A DNA stretch of 64,000 nucleotides from Verrucomicrobiota bacterium (GTDB taxonomy: Bacteria > Verrucomicrobiota > Verrucomicrobiia > CAIQCK01): assembly GCA_026397915.1 (NCBI GenBank), contig JAPLTX010000008.1, forward strand, positions 62,001-126,000. Reading direction: 5' to 3'. Positions 43,808 to 53,165 of the stretch are shown one piece after another. The position numbers were made by a program, and so were the translations under genes. Below the pieces are notes generated by a model, which worked only from the letters and a program-made list of their open reading frames with translations, did no database searches and had not been told where the DNA came from. The stretch's first letter is position 1. Each line of letters starts with the position of its first letter.

Positions 43808-44896
43808 ATGACTTCACGCGAACGAGTTCTTGCCGCGCTGGCGCACAAGCCGACGGACCGTGTGCCGCGGCTGCTCTACGAGGAGGCCATCGGCTACACA
43901 CCGCCTATTGAGCGGATGTTGCAAGGACGTTGTGCGCCGAAAACGCCGCGCAACTACTTCGGTATGGACATCACCAGCGTCACGTTCCAGCCGACGACGC
44001 TGCCACGTGATCGATTCGCCAATTGGTTTGGAGCAGAAAGCGGCGCGGCGCTCGCCAGCGAACAGGTGGACGAATGGGGCGTCTGGTGGCGCGGCGGCGG
44101 CTTCTATCATTTCGCTCACGTCGAGTCGCCGTTGCGCGGCGTGCAGGACTTCGATCGGCTCAAGGAGTTTCCCTGGCCGGATCTCGACCAGTCGTATCGC
44201 TACGCCGGGCTGCGCGAGCGCGTCGAGACGCTGCACCGGCAGGGCTGCGCGGTGGCGGCGTTCGCCGGCTCGGTCTTCGAGCAGTCGTGGTATATCCGCG
44301 GCATGGAGGACCTGATGATGGACCTCGCCGCCGCGCCGGAGGTGGCACACTATTTCTTCGAGCGGACGGCGGCGCTCCAGCAGCGCGCTGCGGCGGAGTT
44401 CGCGCGGGCGGGCGTGGACATCATCATCACCGGCGACGACATCGCCGGGCAGAACGGACTGCTGATGAGCCTCGAAACGTGGCGGGAGTTCCTGAAACCG
44501 CGCCTGGCCGAGACGGTGAAGGCGGTGAAGGCGGCGAACCCGGCGACGAAGGTCTTCTATCACTCCGACGGCAACGTCGAGCCGGCGGTCCCGGAGTTGA
44601 TCGAGGCCGGCATAGACATCCTCAATCCCGTGCAGCCGGAGTGCATGGAGCCGGCGGCAATCAAACGCAAATATGGCGACCGGTTGTCGTTCTGGGGCAC
44701 GGTGAGCGTCCAGCGGACGATGCCGTTCGGCACACCGGACGAAGTGCGGGCGGAAGTGCGCGCGCGCATCCGTGACGTGGGCCGCGGCGGCGGACTGATT
44801 CTCGCGCCGGCGCACGTGCTTGGCCCGGAGACGCCGTGGGAGAACGTCGTCGCGTTTTTCGAAGCCGCCGATTCGACGCCGGTGCCGGAGAAATGA
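43808..44896 (+). CDS. URO-D-family protein, without the zinc cysteines
   Basis: Second uroporphyrinogen-decarboxylase superfamily protein (362 residues) in the window. It starts MTSRERVLAALAHKPTDRVP, close to the first one. GDDIAGQNGLLMSLETWREF and FYHSDGNVEPAVPELIEAGI align with it, but the H-x-C is HSDG and the later GGGC is GTVS here. The zinc site of MtaA-like enzymes is therefore absent, which suggests a different or lost activity. Its ATG is not preceded by a strong Shine-Dalgarno. The Gfo/Idh/MocA gene follows 23 bases later, so the two are likely co-transcribed. Confidence 0.84.
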   Translation: MTSRERVLAALAHKPTDRVPRLLYEEAIGYTPPIERMLQGRCAPKTPRNYFGMDITSVTFQPTTLPRDRFANWFGAESGAALASEQVDEWGVWWRGGGFYHFAHVESPLRGVQDFDRLKEFPWPDLDQSYRYAGLRERVETLHRQGCAVAAFAGSVFEQSWYIRGMEDLMMDLAAAPEVAHYFFERTAALQQRAAAEFARAGVDIIITGDDIAGQNGLLMSLETWREFLKPRLAETVKAVKAANPATKVFYHSDGNVEPAVPELIEAGIDILNPVQPECMEPAAIKRKYGDRLSFWGTVSVQRTMPFGTPDEVRAEVRARIRDVGRGGGLILAPAHVLGPETPWENVVAFFEAADSTPVPEK

Positions 44897-44919
44897 TCTT
44901 TCGACAGGAGACTGAAGCC

Positions 44920-46212
44920 ATGACAACACAACAACCTCTGAGACTCGCATGCATCGGCTGCGGAGCGCGGGCGCAAACCTATACGGCGCTGGCCGCGAAG
45001 CAGCCGGAGCGTTTCCAGATCGTCGCGGGCGCCGACCCGGTGCCGGAGCGCGTCGAGAAGATCCGCCAGATTTCGGGCCGCGGGGATTTCCGAGGCTTCG
45101 CCAGCGCCGACGCGTTGCTCGCCGCCGGCAAGCTCGCCGACGTGGTCATCATCGCCACGCAGGACAACGACCACTACGCGCCCTGCTGCCGCGCGCTGGA
45201 ACTGGGCTACAACGTGTGGCTTGAAAAACCCATCGCAACGCGCGCCGATCAGGTCCTCGACATCGAGCGTCGCGCGCGGAAGGCCGACCATCGGGTGATG
45301 GTCTGTTTCGTCCTGCGGTTCTCGGCGTTCTATCGGAAGGTGAAGGAAATCATCGCATCGGGCGCGCTGGGCGACATCGTCTCCATTCAGGCCAGCGAAG
45401 GCGTGGAACCGTGGCACCAGGCGCATTCGTTCGTGCGCGGTCACTGGTCGGTCGTGGCGAAAAGCTCGCCGATGATTCTGTCGAAGTGCTGCCACGACAC
45501 CGACATCGTCCACTGGCTCGTCGGGCGGCGCTGCCGGCGGATCGCGAGCTTCGGTTCGCTGGAGTTCTTCCGCGCCGAGCGCGCACCAGCGGGAGCGCCC
45601 GCGCGTTGCACCGACGGCTGCCCGGTGGGCGAGACGTGTCCTTACAACGCGCTGCGCTACATCAAGGAGAAGCGCGCGTTCTGGCTGGAGTCGGTGTTCG
45701 ACCGCGCGAGCACGGCGACGGACGAGGAAGTCACGGCGTGGTTGCGCACCAGTCCGTGGGGCCGTTGCGTTTATCGCTGCGACAACGACGCGGTGGACCG
45801 CCAGGTGCTGGCGATGGAGTTCGACGGTGGTATCACTGGCACGTTCACGATGACCGCGTTCGAGAACGGCCGGCACCTCGAAATCTACGGCACGCGCGGC
45901 GTGCTCAAAGGCGGCGAGACGTATCGGAAGCATTTCGGCTCGAACCTCGTGCTGCTGCCGCACGAGGGCGAGCCGGTCCGTTACTCGGTCAAGGCCGCGG
46001 ACGGCGGTTACGAATCGCACGCGGGCGGCGATCCGGGCCTCGTCAACGCCGTTTACGACGAGATGACCAAGCCACCGGACGCGCCGCTGGAAGCGGGCCT
46101 CGACGCGACGGTGCACAGTCACATGATTACCTTCGCCGCGGAAGAAGCACGGCTGACGGGCCGCACGGTGAGCATCGAGGAATTCCAGCATGCACTGGCG
46201 AAAGGAGCTTGA
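44920..46212 (+). CDS. Gfo/Idh/MocA-family oxidoreductase
   Basis: Cytoplasmic NAD(P)-dependent sugar dehydrogenase family member of about 430 residues. LACIGCGARAQTYTAL is the N-terminal Rossmann motif (G-x-G-x-x-A). VWLEKPIATRADQVLDIE carries the conserved E-K-P (near residue 104). KCCHDTDIVHWLVG resembles the H-D-x-D/H catalytic part. A Cys-rich insert (CTDGCPVGETCPYNALRYIK) around residue 230 is an extra feature found in a subgroup, possibly a metal-binding site. The ATG at 44920 has a GGAG 12 bases upstream; ATG 44893 overlaps the previous stop and is an alternative. Substrate unknown; a sugar or inositol is usual. Confidence 0.9.
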   Translation: MTTQQPLRLACIGCGARAQTYTALAAKQPERFQIVAGADPVPERVEKIRQISGRGDFRGFASADALLAAGKLADVVIIATQDNDHYAPCCRALELGYNVWLEKPIATRADQVLDIERRARKADHRVMVCFVLRFSAFYRKVKEIIASGALGDIVSIQASEGVEPWHQAHSFVRGHWSVVAKSSPMILSKCCHDTDIVHWLVGRRCRRIASFGSLEFFRAERAPAGAPARCTDGCPVGETCPYNALRYIKEKRAFWLESVFDRASTATDEEVTAWLRTSPWGRCVYRCDNDAVDRQVLAMEFDGGITGTFTMTAFENGRHLEIYGTRGVLKGGETYRKHFGSNLVLLPHEGEPVRYSVKAADGGYESHAGGDPGLVNAVYDEMTKPPDAPLEAGLDATVHSHMITFAAEEARLTGRTVSIEEFQHALAKGA

Positions 46213-46247
46213 ATCACACAAGATTGGCGTTCCCGACGCAAAACCGC

Positions 46248-47381
46248 ATGGCCACGACGCAATTGAAACACGATCTCCGCGCGGTCGCCGCACACTTCCA
46301 GATCGGCGGCAAGTTCAAGGGATCTGCTCCCCACGGCAGCGGCCACATCAACGACACCTACGCGGTGACGTTCAGCCAGAACGGCAACCCGGCGCGCTAC
46401 ATCCTCCAGCGCATCAACCACAGCATCTTCAAGAACCCGCCGGCCCTGATGGAGAACATCGAGCGCGTCACGGCGCACGTGCGGCGGAAGCTGGAGGCGC
46501 GGGGGGCAGACCAAATCAACCGCCGCGTGCTCACGCTTGTGCCGGCGCGCGATGGCCGGTCATGGCACGCTGACACCGACGGCAACTGCTGGCGGTGCTA
46601 CCTCTTTGTGGAGCGAGCGGCCACCTACGACCGGATCGAGACACCCGCCCAAGCCTGCGAAGGCGCGAAGGCTTTCGGCCTGTTTCAGAGGCAACTCGCC
46701 GATCTACCACCGCCACGCTTACACGAAACAATTCCGAACTTCCACCACAGCCGCCAGCGGTTCAACGCGCTGCGCGCCGCCGTCGGGGCGGACCCGCACA
46801 ACCGCGCCGCCGCGGTGAAGCAGGAGATCGAGTTCTGCCTGCGCCGCGAGCCGATGGTGGACGTGTTGCTCGACTTGCAGGCGCGCGGTTTGGTGCCGGA
46901 GCGCGTCACACACAACGACACCAAGCTGAACAACGTGATGCTCGACGACGCCACCGGCGAGGGCGTTTGCGTCATTGACCTCGACACGGTGATGCCGGGC
47001 TTGGCGCTCTACGATTTCGGAGACATGTGCCGCACCGGTTGCAGCCCGACGGCCGAGGACGAGCGCAACCTCGCTAAGGTCGAGGCACGCATGGACATCT
47101 TCGAGGCGCTCGTGCGCGGCTACCTTGCCACCGCCGGCGAGTTCCTCAACACGGCCGAGAAGGACCATCTGGTTTTCTCCGCGCGTCTCATTACGTTTGA
47201 GATCGGCATCCGGTTCCTGACCGACCATCTGCTGGGCGACCGCTATTTCAAAATCCATCGCGACGGCCACAACACCGACCGCGCCCGCGTCCAGTTCAAG
47301 ATGGTCGAGTCGTTCGAGCGACACGAGGCGGCGATGGACAGGGTGGTGAAGGAGGCTGGCGGTTGGCCGAGCCGCCCCTGA
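46248..47381 (+). CDS. Sugar kinase of the NahK (N-acetylhexosamine 1-kinase) type
   Basis: Aminoglycoside-phosphotransferase-fold kinase of 377 residues. HGSGHINDTYAV near the N-terminus and ILQRINHSIFKNPPALMENI are NahK-like. VTHNDTKLNNVMLDD (around residues 220-235, catalytic Asp) and VCVIDLDTVMPGLALYDFGD, the metal-binding DFG-like segment, match NahK much better than drug-resistance kinases. It probably phosphorylates a hexosamine or another sugar at C1. The open frame is much longer upstream, but the ATG at 46248 starts the homology. It lies between Gfo/Idh/MocA and the heparinase-like lyase, so it likely acts on released sugars in the cytoplasm. Confidence 0.86.
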   Translation: MATTQLKHDLRAVAAHFQIGGKFKGSAPHGSGHINDTYAVTFSQNGNPARYILQRINHSIFKNPPALMENIERVTAHVRRKLEARGADQINRRVLTLVPARDGRSWHADTDGNCWRCYLFVERAATYDRIETPAQACEGAKAFGLFQRQLADLPPPRLHETIPNFHHSRQRFNALRAAVGADPHNRAAAVKQEIEFCLRREPMVDVLLDLQARGLVPERVTHNDTKLNNVMLDDATGEGVCVIDLDTVMPGLALYDFGDMCRTGCSPTAEDERNLAKVEARMDIFEALVRGYLATAGEFLNTAEKDHLVFSARLITFEIGIRFLTDHLLGDRYFKIHRDGHNTDRARVQFKMVESFERHEAAMDRVVKEAGGWPSRP

Positions 47382-47445
47382 CCAAATTCCGGTCTGCGCA
47401 CAATTCGCGTGCATTCGTGGCATCAGCGGCGGTAAAAATCTGGTG

Positions 47446-49443
47446 ATGATCACGTCTCGTCAGCTCCTTAATGTTTCCCTCGCGTTTCTCATCCTCGCCA
47501 TCACCGGCGGCAACCCGGCCCGCGCCGCGTCGTCGCAGAAACCGTCCAAACCAAAACGCGCCGCCGCGCCGTCGCAGCCGGTGGACGCCGGGCGCGTCAA
47601 GGCCGTCGCGGCGATGCTGCCGGAACAACCGGTCGGCGGCGGACGGCCGATTGGCGAACGCACGGCGTGGGCACGGCTCGCGGCTGGAGGTTATCGCGAA
47701 CATATCGGGCCGGCGGCGCGCGACATCATCAAGCGCGCGGAGACAATCCTGTCGCAGCCGGTGCCGGAACTGCCGGACGATCTTTACCTCGACTTTTCCC
47801 GCACGGGCAACCGCACGCGCTGGCAGAAGGTCGCGTTCGAGCGGCGCGGGCGGCTGACGTGGCTCGTGCTGGCAGAGTGCCTGGAGAACAAGGGCCGGTT
47901 CCTGCCGAAGATGGAGGAACTCATCGCCGCGTTCTGCGCGGAGAAATGCTGGGTGATGCCGGCGCACGACCGGCGGCTCACCAACTTCAACGGCACGTTC
48001 GTTGACGTGGACCTCGCTTCGTCGGCGCTGGCGTGGAATCTCGCCACGACCGACTGGCTGCTCGGCGACAATCTCGGCGCGGCAACGCGCAAGCTGCTCC
48101 GCGAGAAGGTCCGCAAGTTCGTGCTCGATCCCTGCCTCGCGGCGTATCGCGGCACGCGCCGGCTCGACGGCTGGATGAAGACGACGAACAACTGGAACGC
48201 CGTCTGTCTGGCGGGCGTCACCGGCGCGGCGCTGGCGCTGCTCGACTCGCGCGAGGAACGGGCGCTCTTCGTCGCGGCGGCGGAGCAGTTCTCGAAGAGC
48301 TTCCTCGCCGGCTTCACGCCCGACGGCTACTGCTCGGAGGGCCTCGGCTACTGGAACTACGGCTTCGGCCATTACGTGCTGCTCAGTGAAACGGTGTGCC
48401 AGGCGACGGGTGGCAAGCTCGATTTGTTTGCCCGGCCGGAGGCGAAAGCGCCGGCCGAGTTCGGCGCGCGCATCCAGATCATCGGCGGTGTCGCGCCGGC
48501 GTTCGCGGATTGCAGCGTCAACGCCAATCCGTCGCCGGAGATCATGTGGTTTGTGAACCGCCGGCTCGGCCTCGGCCTGAGCGCGTATGACAAGTTCAAC
48601 GCCGGCGACGAGGAGTTCACGGGACACTGGTTCGGCTTCCTGTTCGAGTCGGCGCTCTACAGTTTCCCAAACTCGGCTTCACAGGCAAAGCGGCAGAACA
48701 GCGGGCGCGACTACGAGCTGGGCCTGCGCACGTGGTTCGACAGCGCCGGCATCCTCATCGGGAGGCCCGCGCCCGGCTCGCCGTGCCGGATGGGTGTTGC
48801 GCTCAAAGGCGGCCACAACGCCGAGCATCACAACCACAACGATGTCGGCAGTTACGTCGTAGTCGTCGGCAAGCGCGCTGTGCTGCTCGATCCCGGCGCG
48901 GAGACCTACACGGCGCGCACGTTCAGCAAGGACCGCTACGTCAGCAAGCTGCTGAACTCGTTCGGCCATCCAGTGCCGCTGGTGGCTGGCAAGCTCCAGC
49001 GTGAGGGCCGCGACGCGCAGGGGAAGGTGCTGCGCACAGAGTTCACCGACCGCGCCGACACACTCGCGCTCGACATCGCCTCGCCGTATTCGGTCCCGGA
49101 ACTGAAGCGGCTGGAGCGGACGTTCGTGTATTCGCGCGACGGTGCCGGCTCGCTGACGGTGACGGACACGGTGGAATTCGCCAGCCCGCAGACGTTCGGC
49201 ACGGCGCTGGTCACGCTCGGCAAGTGGGAGCGCGACGACGATGGCATCCTTCTCGTGAGCGATGGCGGCGAAGCGGTGCGCGTTGAGGTCAGTGTGAAGG
49301 GCGGCGAGTTCGCCGTGCAGGCCGAGGAGATCGTGGAAGACGCGCCGGTGAAGCCGACGCGCATCGGCATCAACCTCACGCAGCCCGTGACAGCGGCAAC
49401 CGTCACGCTGAGAATCACACCAACCGGAAAACCAAAGCTATGA
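47446..49443 (+). CDS. Exported heparinase II/III-family polysaccharide lyase
   Basis: A 665-residue secreted protein with the signal region LLNVSLAFLILAITGGNPARA. An N-terminal alpha/alpha toroid runs to about residue 370 (WNAVCLAGVTGAALALLDS; TPDGYCSEGLGYWNYG, containing the expected Tyr). The C-terminal beta-sandwich starts near DSAGILIGRPAP and includes KGGHNAEHHNHNDVGSYVV, whose His cluster matches the heparinase II metal/structural site. Family lyases cleave uronate-containing GAG or alginate chains. Exact specificity is not readable. The stop overlaps the next ATG (ATGA). ATG 47446 is preferred over the upstream in-frame GTG at 47443. Confidence 0.87.
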   Translation: MITSRQLLNVSLAFLILAITGGNPARAASSQKPSKPKRAAAPSQPVDAGRVKAVAAMLPEQPVGGGRPIGERTAWARLAAGGYREHIGPAARDIIKRAETILSQPVPELPDDLYLDFSRTGNRTRWQKVAFERRGRLTWLVLAECLENKGRFLPKMEELIAAFCAEKCWVMPAHDRRLTNFNGTFVDVDLASSALAWNLATTDWLLGDNLGAATRKLLREKVRKFVLDPCLAAYRGTRRLDGWMKTTNNWNAVCLAGVTGAALALLDSREERALFVAAAEQFSKSFLAGFTPDGYCSEGLGYWNYGFGHYVLLSETVCQATGGKLDLFARPEAKAPAEFGARIQIIGGVAPAFADCSVNANPSPEIMWFVNRRLGLGLSAYDKFNAGDEEFTGHWFGFLFESALYSFPNSASQAKRQNSGRDYELGLRTWFDSAGILIGRPAPGSPCRMGVALKGGHNAEHHNHNDVGSYVVVVGKRAVLLDPGAETYTARTFSKDRYVSKLLNSFGHPVPLVAGKLQREGRDAQGKVLRTEFTDRADTLALDIASPYSVPELKRLERTFVYSRDGAGSLTVTDTVEFASPQTFGTALVTLGKWERDDDGILLVSDGGEAVRVEVSVKGGEFAVQAEEIVEDAPVKPTRIGINLTQPVTAATVTLRITPTGKPKL

Positions 49444-51242
49444 AAGTTCCTTCAATGTTGATCTGTTTGCTTCTGGCGGCGAGCGCTGTCGCCGGTGAGT
49501 GGAATCCGCGCGAGAAGTTCGTTCGCTCGCTCGTGGACGACGTGCCGAGGATGCTCAAGAGCCAGAACCGTGAGACAGGCCGGTTCGGCGACGAGCCGTG
49601 GATTTGCACGGACCAGAATCTCGTCTTCCCGCTCGCCGCGGCGTGGGCCATCAAGGACAAATCCAACTCCTACTACCACAGCGCCGCGGTGCTGGAGGCG
49701 GTCATGAAAGGCGGCGACGCACTCGTGGCCGACCAGGACAAGAACGGCATGTGGACGTTCCGCAAGAAGGACCACTCGACATGGGGCCAGATTCTGATGC
49801 CGTGGACTTACAGCCGGTGGATCCGCGCGTTCGCGTTGATCAAGGACGCGATGCCCGCCGAGCGGCGGCAGTATTGGGAAAAGGGCCTGCTGCTCGGCTT
49901 CACCAACATTTCAAAGAGCTGTTTGGGCCACGTCCACAACATCCCCAGCCATCACGCGATGGCGCTCTACTGCGCCAGCGAGTGTTTCGGCCGCGATGAC
50001 TGGAAACAGCAGGCGAAGCAATTCATGGCGAAGGTCGTCGCGGCGCAGCAGCCGGGTGGCTGGTGGGTCGAGCACAGCGGGCCGGTGGTTGCCTACAACT
50101 TCGTTTATGGCGAGGCGCTTGGCCTTTACTATGCGATGTCGCGCGATGCGAGCGTGTTGGAGGCGTTGCGGCGCGCAGCCGTCTTCCACGGGACGTTTGT
50201 CTATCCCGACGGTTCCGGCGTCGAGACGGTGGACGAGCGCAATCCCTACGAGACCGGTTCCGCGCACGGCAAGGTCGGCTTCACCTTCACGCCGGTGGAG
50301 CGCAACGTGGGCCTCAGCTTCACGCCGGAGGGCCGTGGGTTCCTCCAACGCCAGTTCCAACTCCGAAACTGGTCCGTCGCCGCTGATGAAGCCGGATGCC
50401 ATCTGCTCTACGGCGAGACCGGCCCCGCCGCGCGGCTCGCCGCTGACAACGACGACCAGCTCGCCGTCGTCGGCAACAACGAGGCGCTTGTGATGCGCCG
50501 CAAACCGTGGTTTATCTGCATGTCGTCGTTTGTTTGTGAGCAGTCCACGAGCCGGTGGATTCAGGACCGCCAGAACTTCGTCAGCATCTTCCACGACCGC
50601 ACCGGTTTGATCGTCGGCGGCGGCAACACGAAGATGCAGCCGTTCTGGAGCAACTTCACCGTCGGCGACACCTCGCTGCTCCAGCACAAGCCCGGTGACG
50701 AGAACCCGAAGTTCAAACCGAAGGCCGGCTTGGTTCACATCCCGTCCGCAGCCAAGCTGCGCGCCAACAAGAACGCGCCGGGCCTCGACCTGACTTACGA
50801 CGGTGAAGATTGCCGGATCACCGTGCAGCCTAAAGGCGACAAGACGCTGACGCTCATTTGCGAAGCCCAAGGTGGATCGCGTTCTCCGAACGCGATTCCG
50901 TCTGTCGGCGAAGAAGATCGCGTTCGGAGAACGCAATCCACCGAAGCTCACGTCGTCTTCTTGCCGCGCCTCGGCGTCAGCGTCACTTGCGCCTCTGGCA
51001 AGACGATCAAGCTCGGCGAGGACGCATTTGAGTGGACCGCCGCCGACCTCGGCGCGTGGTTCGAGCACGGCGGCGTGCGCGTCAGCGTCCCGCCCGGCGC
51101 GCGGCTGGCATGGCCGAAGAAGCGCCACAGTCCCTATACGAAGGATGGCCACAGCGAACTGCGCGACGCGCGGCTGGTGCTCTGTCTACCGTTCGCCGCT
51201 GGCACGCCAAAACACGAAGTCACTCTGGAGATCATGAAATGA
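49440..51242 (+). CDS. Exported alpha/alpha-toroid-like protein with in-frame repeat
   Basis: A 600-residue secreted protein of unassigned family. Signal peptide MKVPSMLICLLLAASAVAG. The first 300 residues (YHSAAVLEAVMKGGDALV; FTNISKSCLGHVHNIPSHHA; WWVEHSGPVVAYNFVYGEALG) have the look of an alpha/alpha-barrel glycan lyase or hydrolase. The second half is beta-rich, as in heparinase-type enzymes. Residues 478-501 are encoded by a 72-base palindromic repeat inserted in frame (50871-50942), within the beta-rich half. The start overlaps the stop of the lyase, and its own stop overlaps the next start, so all are coupled. A lyase-like activity on the same substrate is an inference. Confidence 0.75.
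   Translation: MKVPSMLICLLLAASAVAGEWNPREKFVRSLVDDVPRMLKSQNRETGRFGDEPWICTDQNLVFPLAAAWAIKDKSNSYYHSAAVLEAVMKGGDALVADQDKNGMWTFRKKDHSTWGQILMPWTYSRWIRAFALIKDAMPAERRQYWEKGLLLGFTNISKSCLGHVHNIPSHHAMALYCASECFGRDDWKQQAKQFMAKVVAAQQPGGWWVEHSGPVVAYNFVYGEALGLYYAMSRDASVLEALRRAAVFHGTFVYPDGSGVETVDERNPYETGSAHGKVGFTFTPVERNVGLSFTPEGRGFLQRQFQLRNWSVAADEAGCHLLYGETGPAARLAADNDDQLAVVGNNEALVMRRKPWFICMSSFVCEQSTSRWIQDRQNFVSIFHDRTGLIVGGGNTKMQPFWSNFTVGDTSLLQHKPGDENPKFKPKAGLVHIPSAAKLRANKNAPGLDLTYDGEDCRITVQPKGDKTLTLICEAQGGSRSPNAIPSVGEEDRVRRTQSTEAHVVFLPRLGVSVTCASGKTIKLGEDAFEWTAADLGAWFEHGGVRVSVPPGARLAWPKKRHSPYTKDGHSELRDARLVLCLPFAAGTPKHEVTLEIMK
50871..50942. repeat. 72-base palindromic repeat inserted in frame
   Basis: The 26-base arms GGTGGATCGCGTTCTCCGAA... 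(50871-50896) and their inverse (50917-50942) differ at one position and flank a 20-base spacer. The length is 72 bases (24 codons), so the host reading frame is preserved. Confidence 0.85.
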
Positions 51243-52933
51243 AAACACACTTGCTGACACTGCTGCTGGCTGCCGGAACTTGTTTGGGCGAGACCGTCCA
51301 ACACCGCGGCATCTGGTTGCACCCGGAGCAATTCAAGACGCCGCAACTCGCCGAGGAATGGATCGCCAAGATCGCCACGGCGCACCTCAACGCCATCTAC
51401 CCGCTGGTCTGGCACCGCGGCGGCACGGCGTGGTTCAAGAGCAAGCTTTCACCGATGGCCGGCGATGTGCCGGAGGGCTTCGATCCGCTCGGCAATCTCG
51501 TGAAGCTCGCCCACGCGCGCGGCATCGCGGTGCACGCGTGGTTCGTCAACGGCAGCTACGGCGGCTCCACGACGAACGGTTTGTTCACGCAGCATCCGGA
51601 CTGGCAGTTGCAGGGCGATCGCGGCGGCGAGACGTGGTATGACCTCGGCAAGCCGGCGGTGCGCGAGTTCCAACGCGACCTGATGCTGGAGTGCCTGAAG
51701 AATTACGACGTGGACGGCCTGCACTTCGATTACATCCGCTACTCCGGCCAGGTCATCTGCTACTGCGACCATTGCCAGCATGAGTTCGCGCAGAAATACG
51801 GCTTCCGACCGCTGAATCGTTCCGAGGAGCGGTTTCCCGCAATGCTCGACATCGGCTCGAACCCGCTCGGCAAGCCGACGACCGCCAAAGTGCTCGCGAC
51901 GTTCGACCACGGCGTGCCGGCGATCACTGTGAACCGGCTCGACGCAGGCGAAGCGGTGCTGGTGAACTGGCAGGTGGCGGGCCACTCCTGTCTGGCGCTG
52001 GACAACTTCGTAAAAGAGACGATGAAGCGTTTCGGCGCGACGGCGAAGAACACGTATCAACTCAACACAACGCAGACGGCGGCGAAGTATCGGCTGACCG
52101 AGCAGGAAAAGGCGCGCGTCTGGCTGAAAGAGCTTGGGTTTCCGCCAAGGCTCATTGACGAAGCTGCGCTGGCGAAAGTGCCGAAGGGCGCGACCGTCAT
52201 GCTCGCCGGCCAATACCTCATAAACGAGGAGACGGCGAAGTGGCTGGAAAGCTTCGCGCGCGACGGCGGGCACTGTTTATTCGTGGACGGACCGGTGCTC
52301 TCGATCAAACACGCGCCGTTGCAGCGTGTGACTGGTCTGCGCGTGTCGGCGGGGTTCTTCCACGACTGGAAAGTCATCTCGCCCGCGCCCGATCAGGATG
52401 TGTTGAAGCCGGGGCCGCCGGTGGACGCCACGAAGGAACGCCAGCGGATGGAGAAGTGGGTGGAGTATCGCGCGTGGACTGTGACCGAACTGGTGCGCGC
52501 GGTTTACAAGGGCGCGAAGAAACTCAAGCCGCGCGCGTGGGTGAACGCCGCGGTGTTTTACAAGAAGGAGTCAGCCGACAAGGTCTGTCAGGACTGGTAT
52601 GGCTGGCTGCGCGAAGGCTGCATGGACTACGTGCTGCCGATGGCCTACACGGAGAAGAACGAAGACCTGGCCAAGGCGTTTGAGGAGTGGCGCACGTTTG
52701 ATCCGCGCATGGAGCGGATCATTCCTGGCCTCAGCATCTACTCGCGCCGGGAAGGCAAGGCCGTCCCGCGCGACCTCGGTCTCGTGCGCTCGCAACTCGA
52801 TATGTGCCGCGCCAACGCGACGCACGGCAATCTGTTCTTCTCGCTGGCCTATCTCAATGACGAGTTGATCCGGTTTCTTTCCACTGGCCCGTTCGTGAAG
52901 CCGGCGAAGCCTTACTATCCCGCGAAACCGTGA
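51239..52933 (+). CDS. Exported glycosyl hydrolase-like protein (GHL10 family)
   Basis: A 564-residue secreted TIM-barrel protein. Signal peptide MKTHLLTLLLAAGTCLGE. RGIWLHPEQFKTPQLAEEWI and AHLNAIYPLVWHRGGTAWFKS fit the start of the glycoside-hydrolase-like 10 family. DVDGLHFDYIRYSGQVICYC is the conserved HFDYIRY motif, with WVNAAVFYKK and CMDYVLPMAYTEKN further on. A domain of about 190 residues is inserted between these barrel strands, in the middle of the chain. Family members are thought to be glycosidases; no substrate is proven. The ATG overlaps the upstream stop (ATGA). No gene of more than 25 codons follows for 230 bases. Confidence 0.83.
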   Translation: MKTHLLTLLLAAGTCLGETVQHRGIWLHPEQFKTPQLAEEWIAKIATAHLNAIYPLVWHRGGTAWFKSKLSPMAGDVPEGFDPLGNLVKLAHARGIAVHAWFVNGSYGGSTTNGLFTQHPDWQLQGDRGGETWYDLGKPAVREFQRDLMLECLKNYDVDGLHFDYIRYSGQVICYCDHCQHEFAQKYGFRPLNRSEERFPAMLDIGSNPLGKPTTAKVLATFDHGVPAITVNRLDAGEAVLVNWQVAGHSCLALDNFVKETMKRFGATAKNTYQLNTTQTAAKYRLTEQEKARVWLKELGFPPRLIDEAALAKVPKGATVMLAGQYLINEETAKWLESFARDGGHCLFVDGPVLSIKHAPLQRVTGLRVSAGFFHDWKVISPAPDQDVLKPGPPVDATKERQRMEKWVEYRAWTVTELVRAVYKGAKKLKPRAWVNAAVFYKKESADKVCQDWYGWLREGCMDYVLPMAYTEKNEDLAKAFEEWRTFDPRMERIIPGLSIYSRREGKAVPRDLGLVRSQLDMCRANATHGNLFFSLAYLNDELIRFLSTGPFVKPAKPYYPAKP

Positions 52934-53165
52934 TGCGCGGAACAACAAGAGCGGCGCGGCTTGCCAAAAAGCTTTCGCGCCGGCAAAAGCGATTGACTCC
53001 CGCGATGACCGGGAACACCCTTCCGGTCGCAGCATGAATCACATCATCGAAGCGATCCGGAAAATCCACGCGCACAACGCGGCGTTGGCGAAGACGGCGT
53101 AGGAGGCTTTGTCTGATGTTGAAACCTCAAGTCGGAGAGCACCAAACATTTTCGGAAGCTGACCT

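Noticed and set aside
53034-53102. 22-codon open frame starting MNHIIEAIRK in the gap before the ceramidase-like gene
   Set aside because: Too short to support; may be a remnant of a decayed gene, but no homologous family was recognised.
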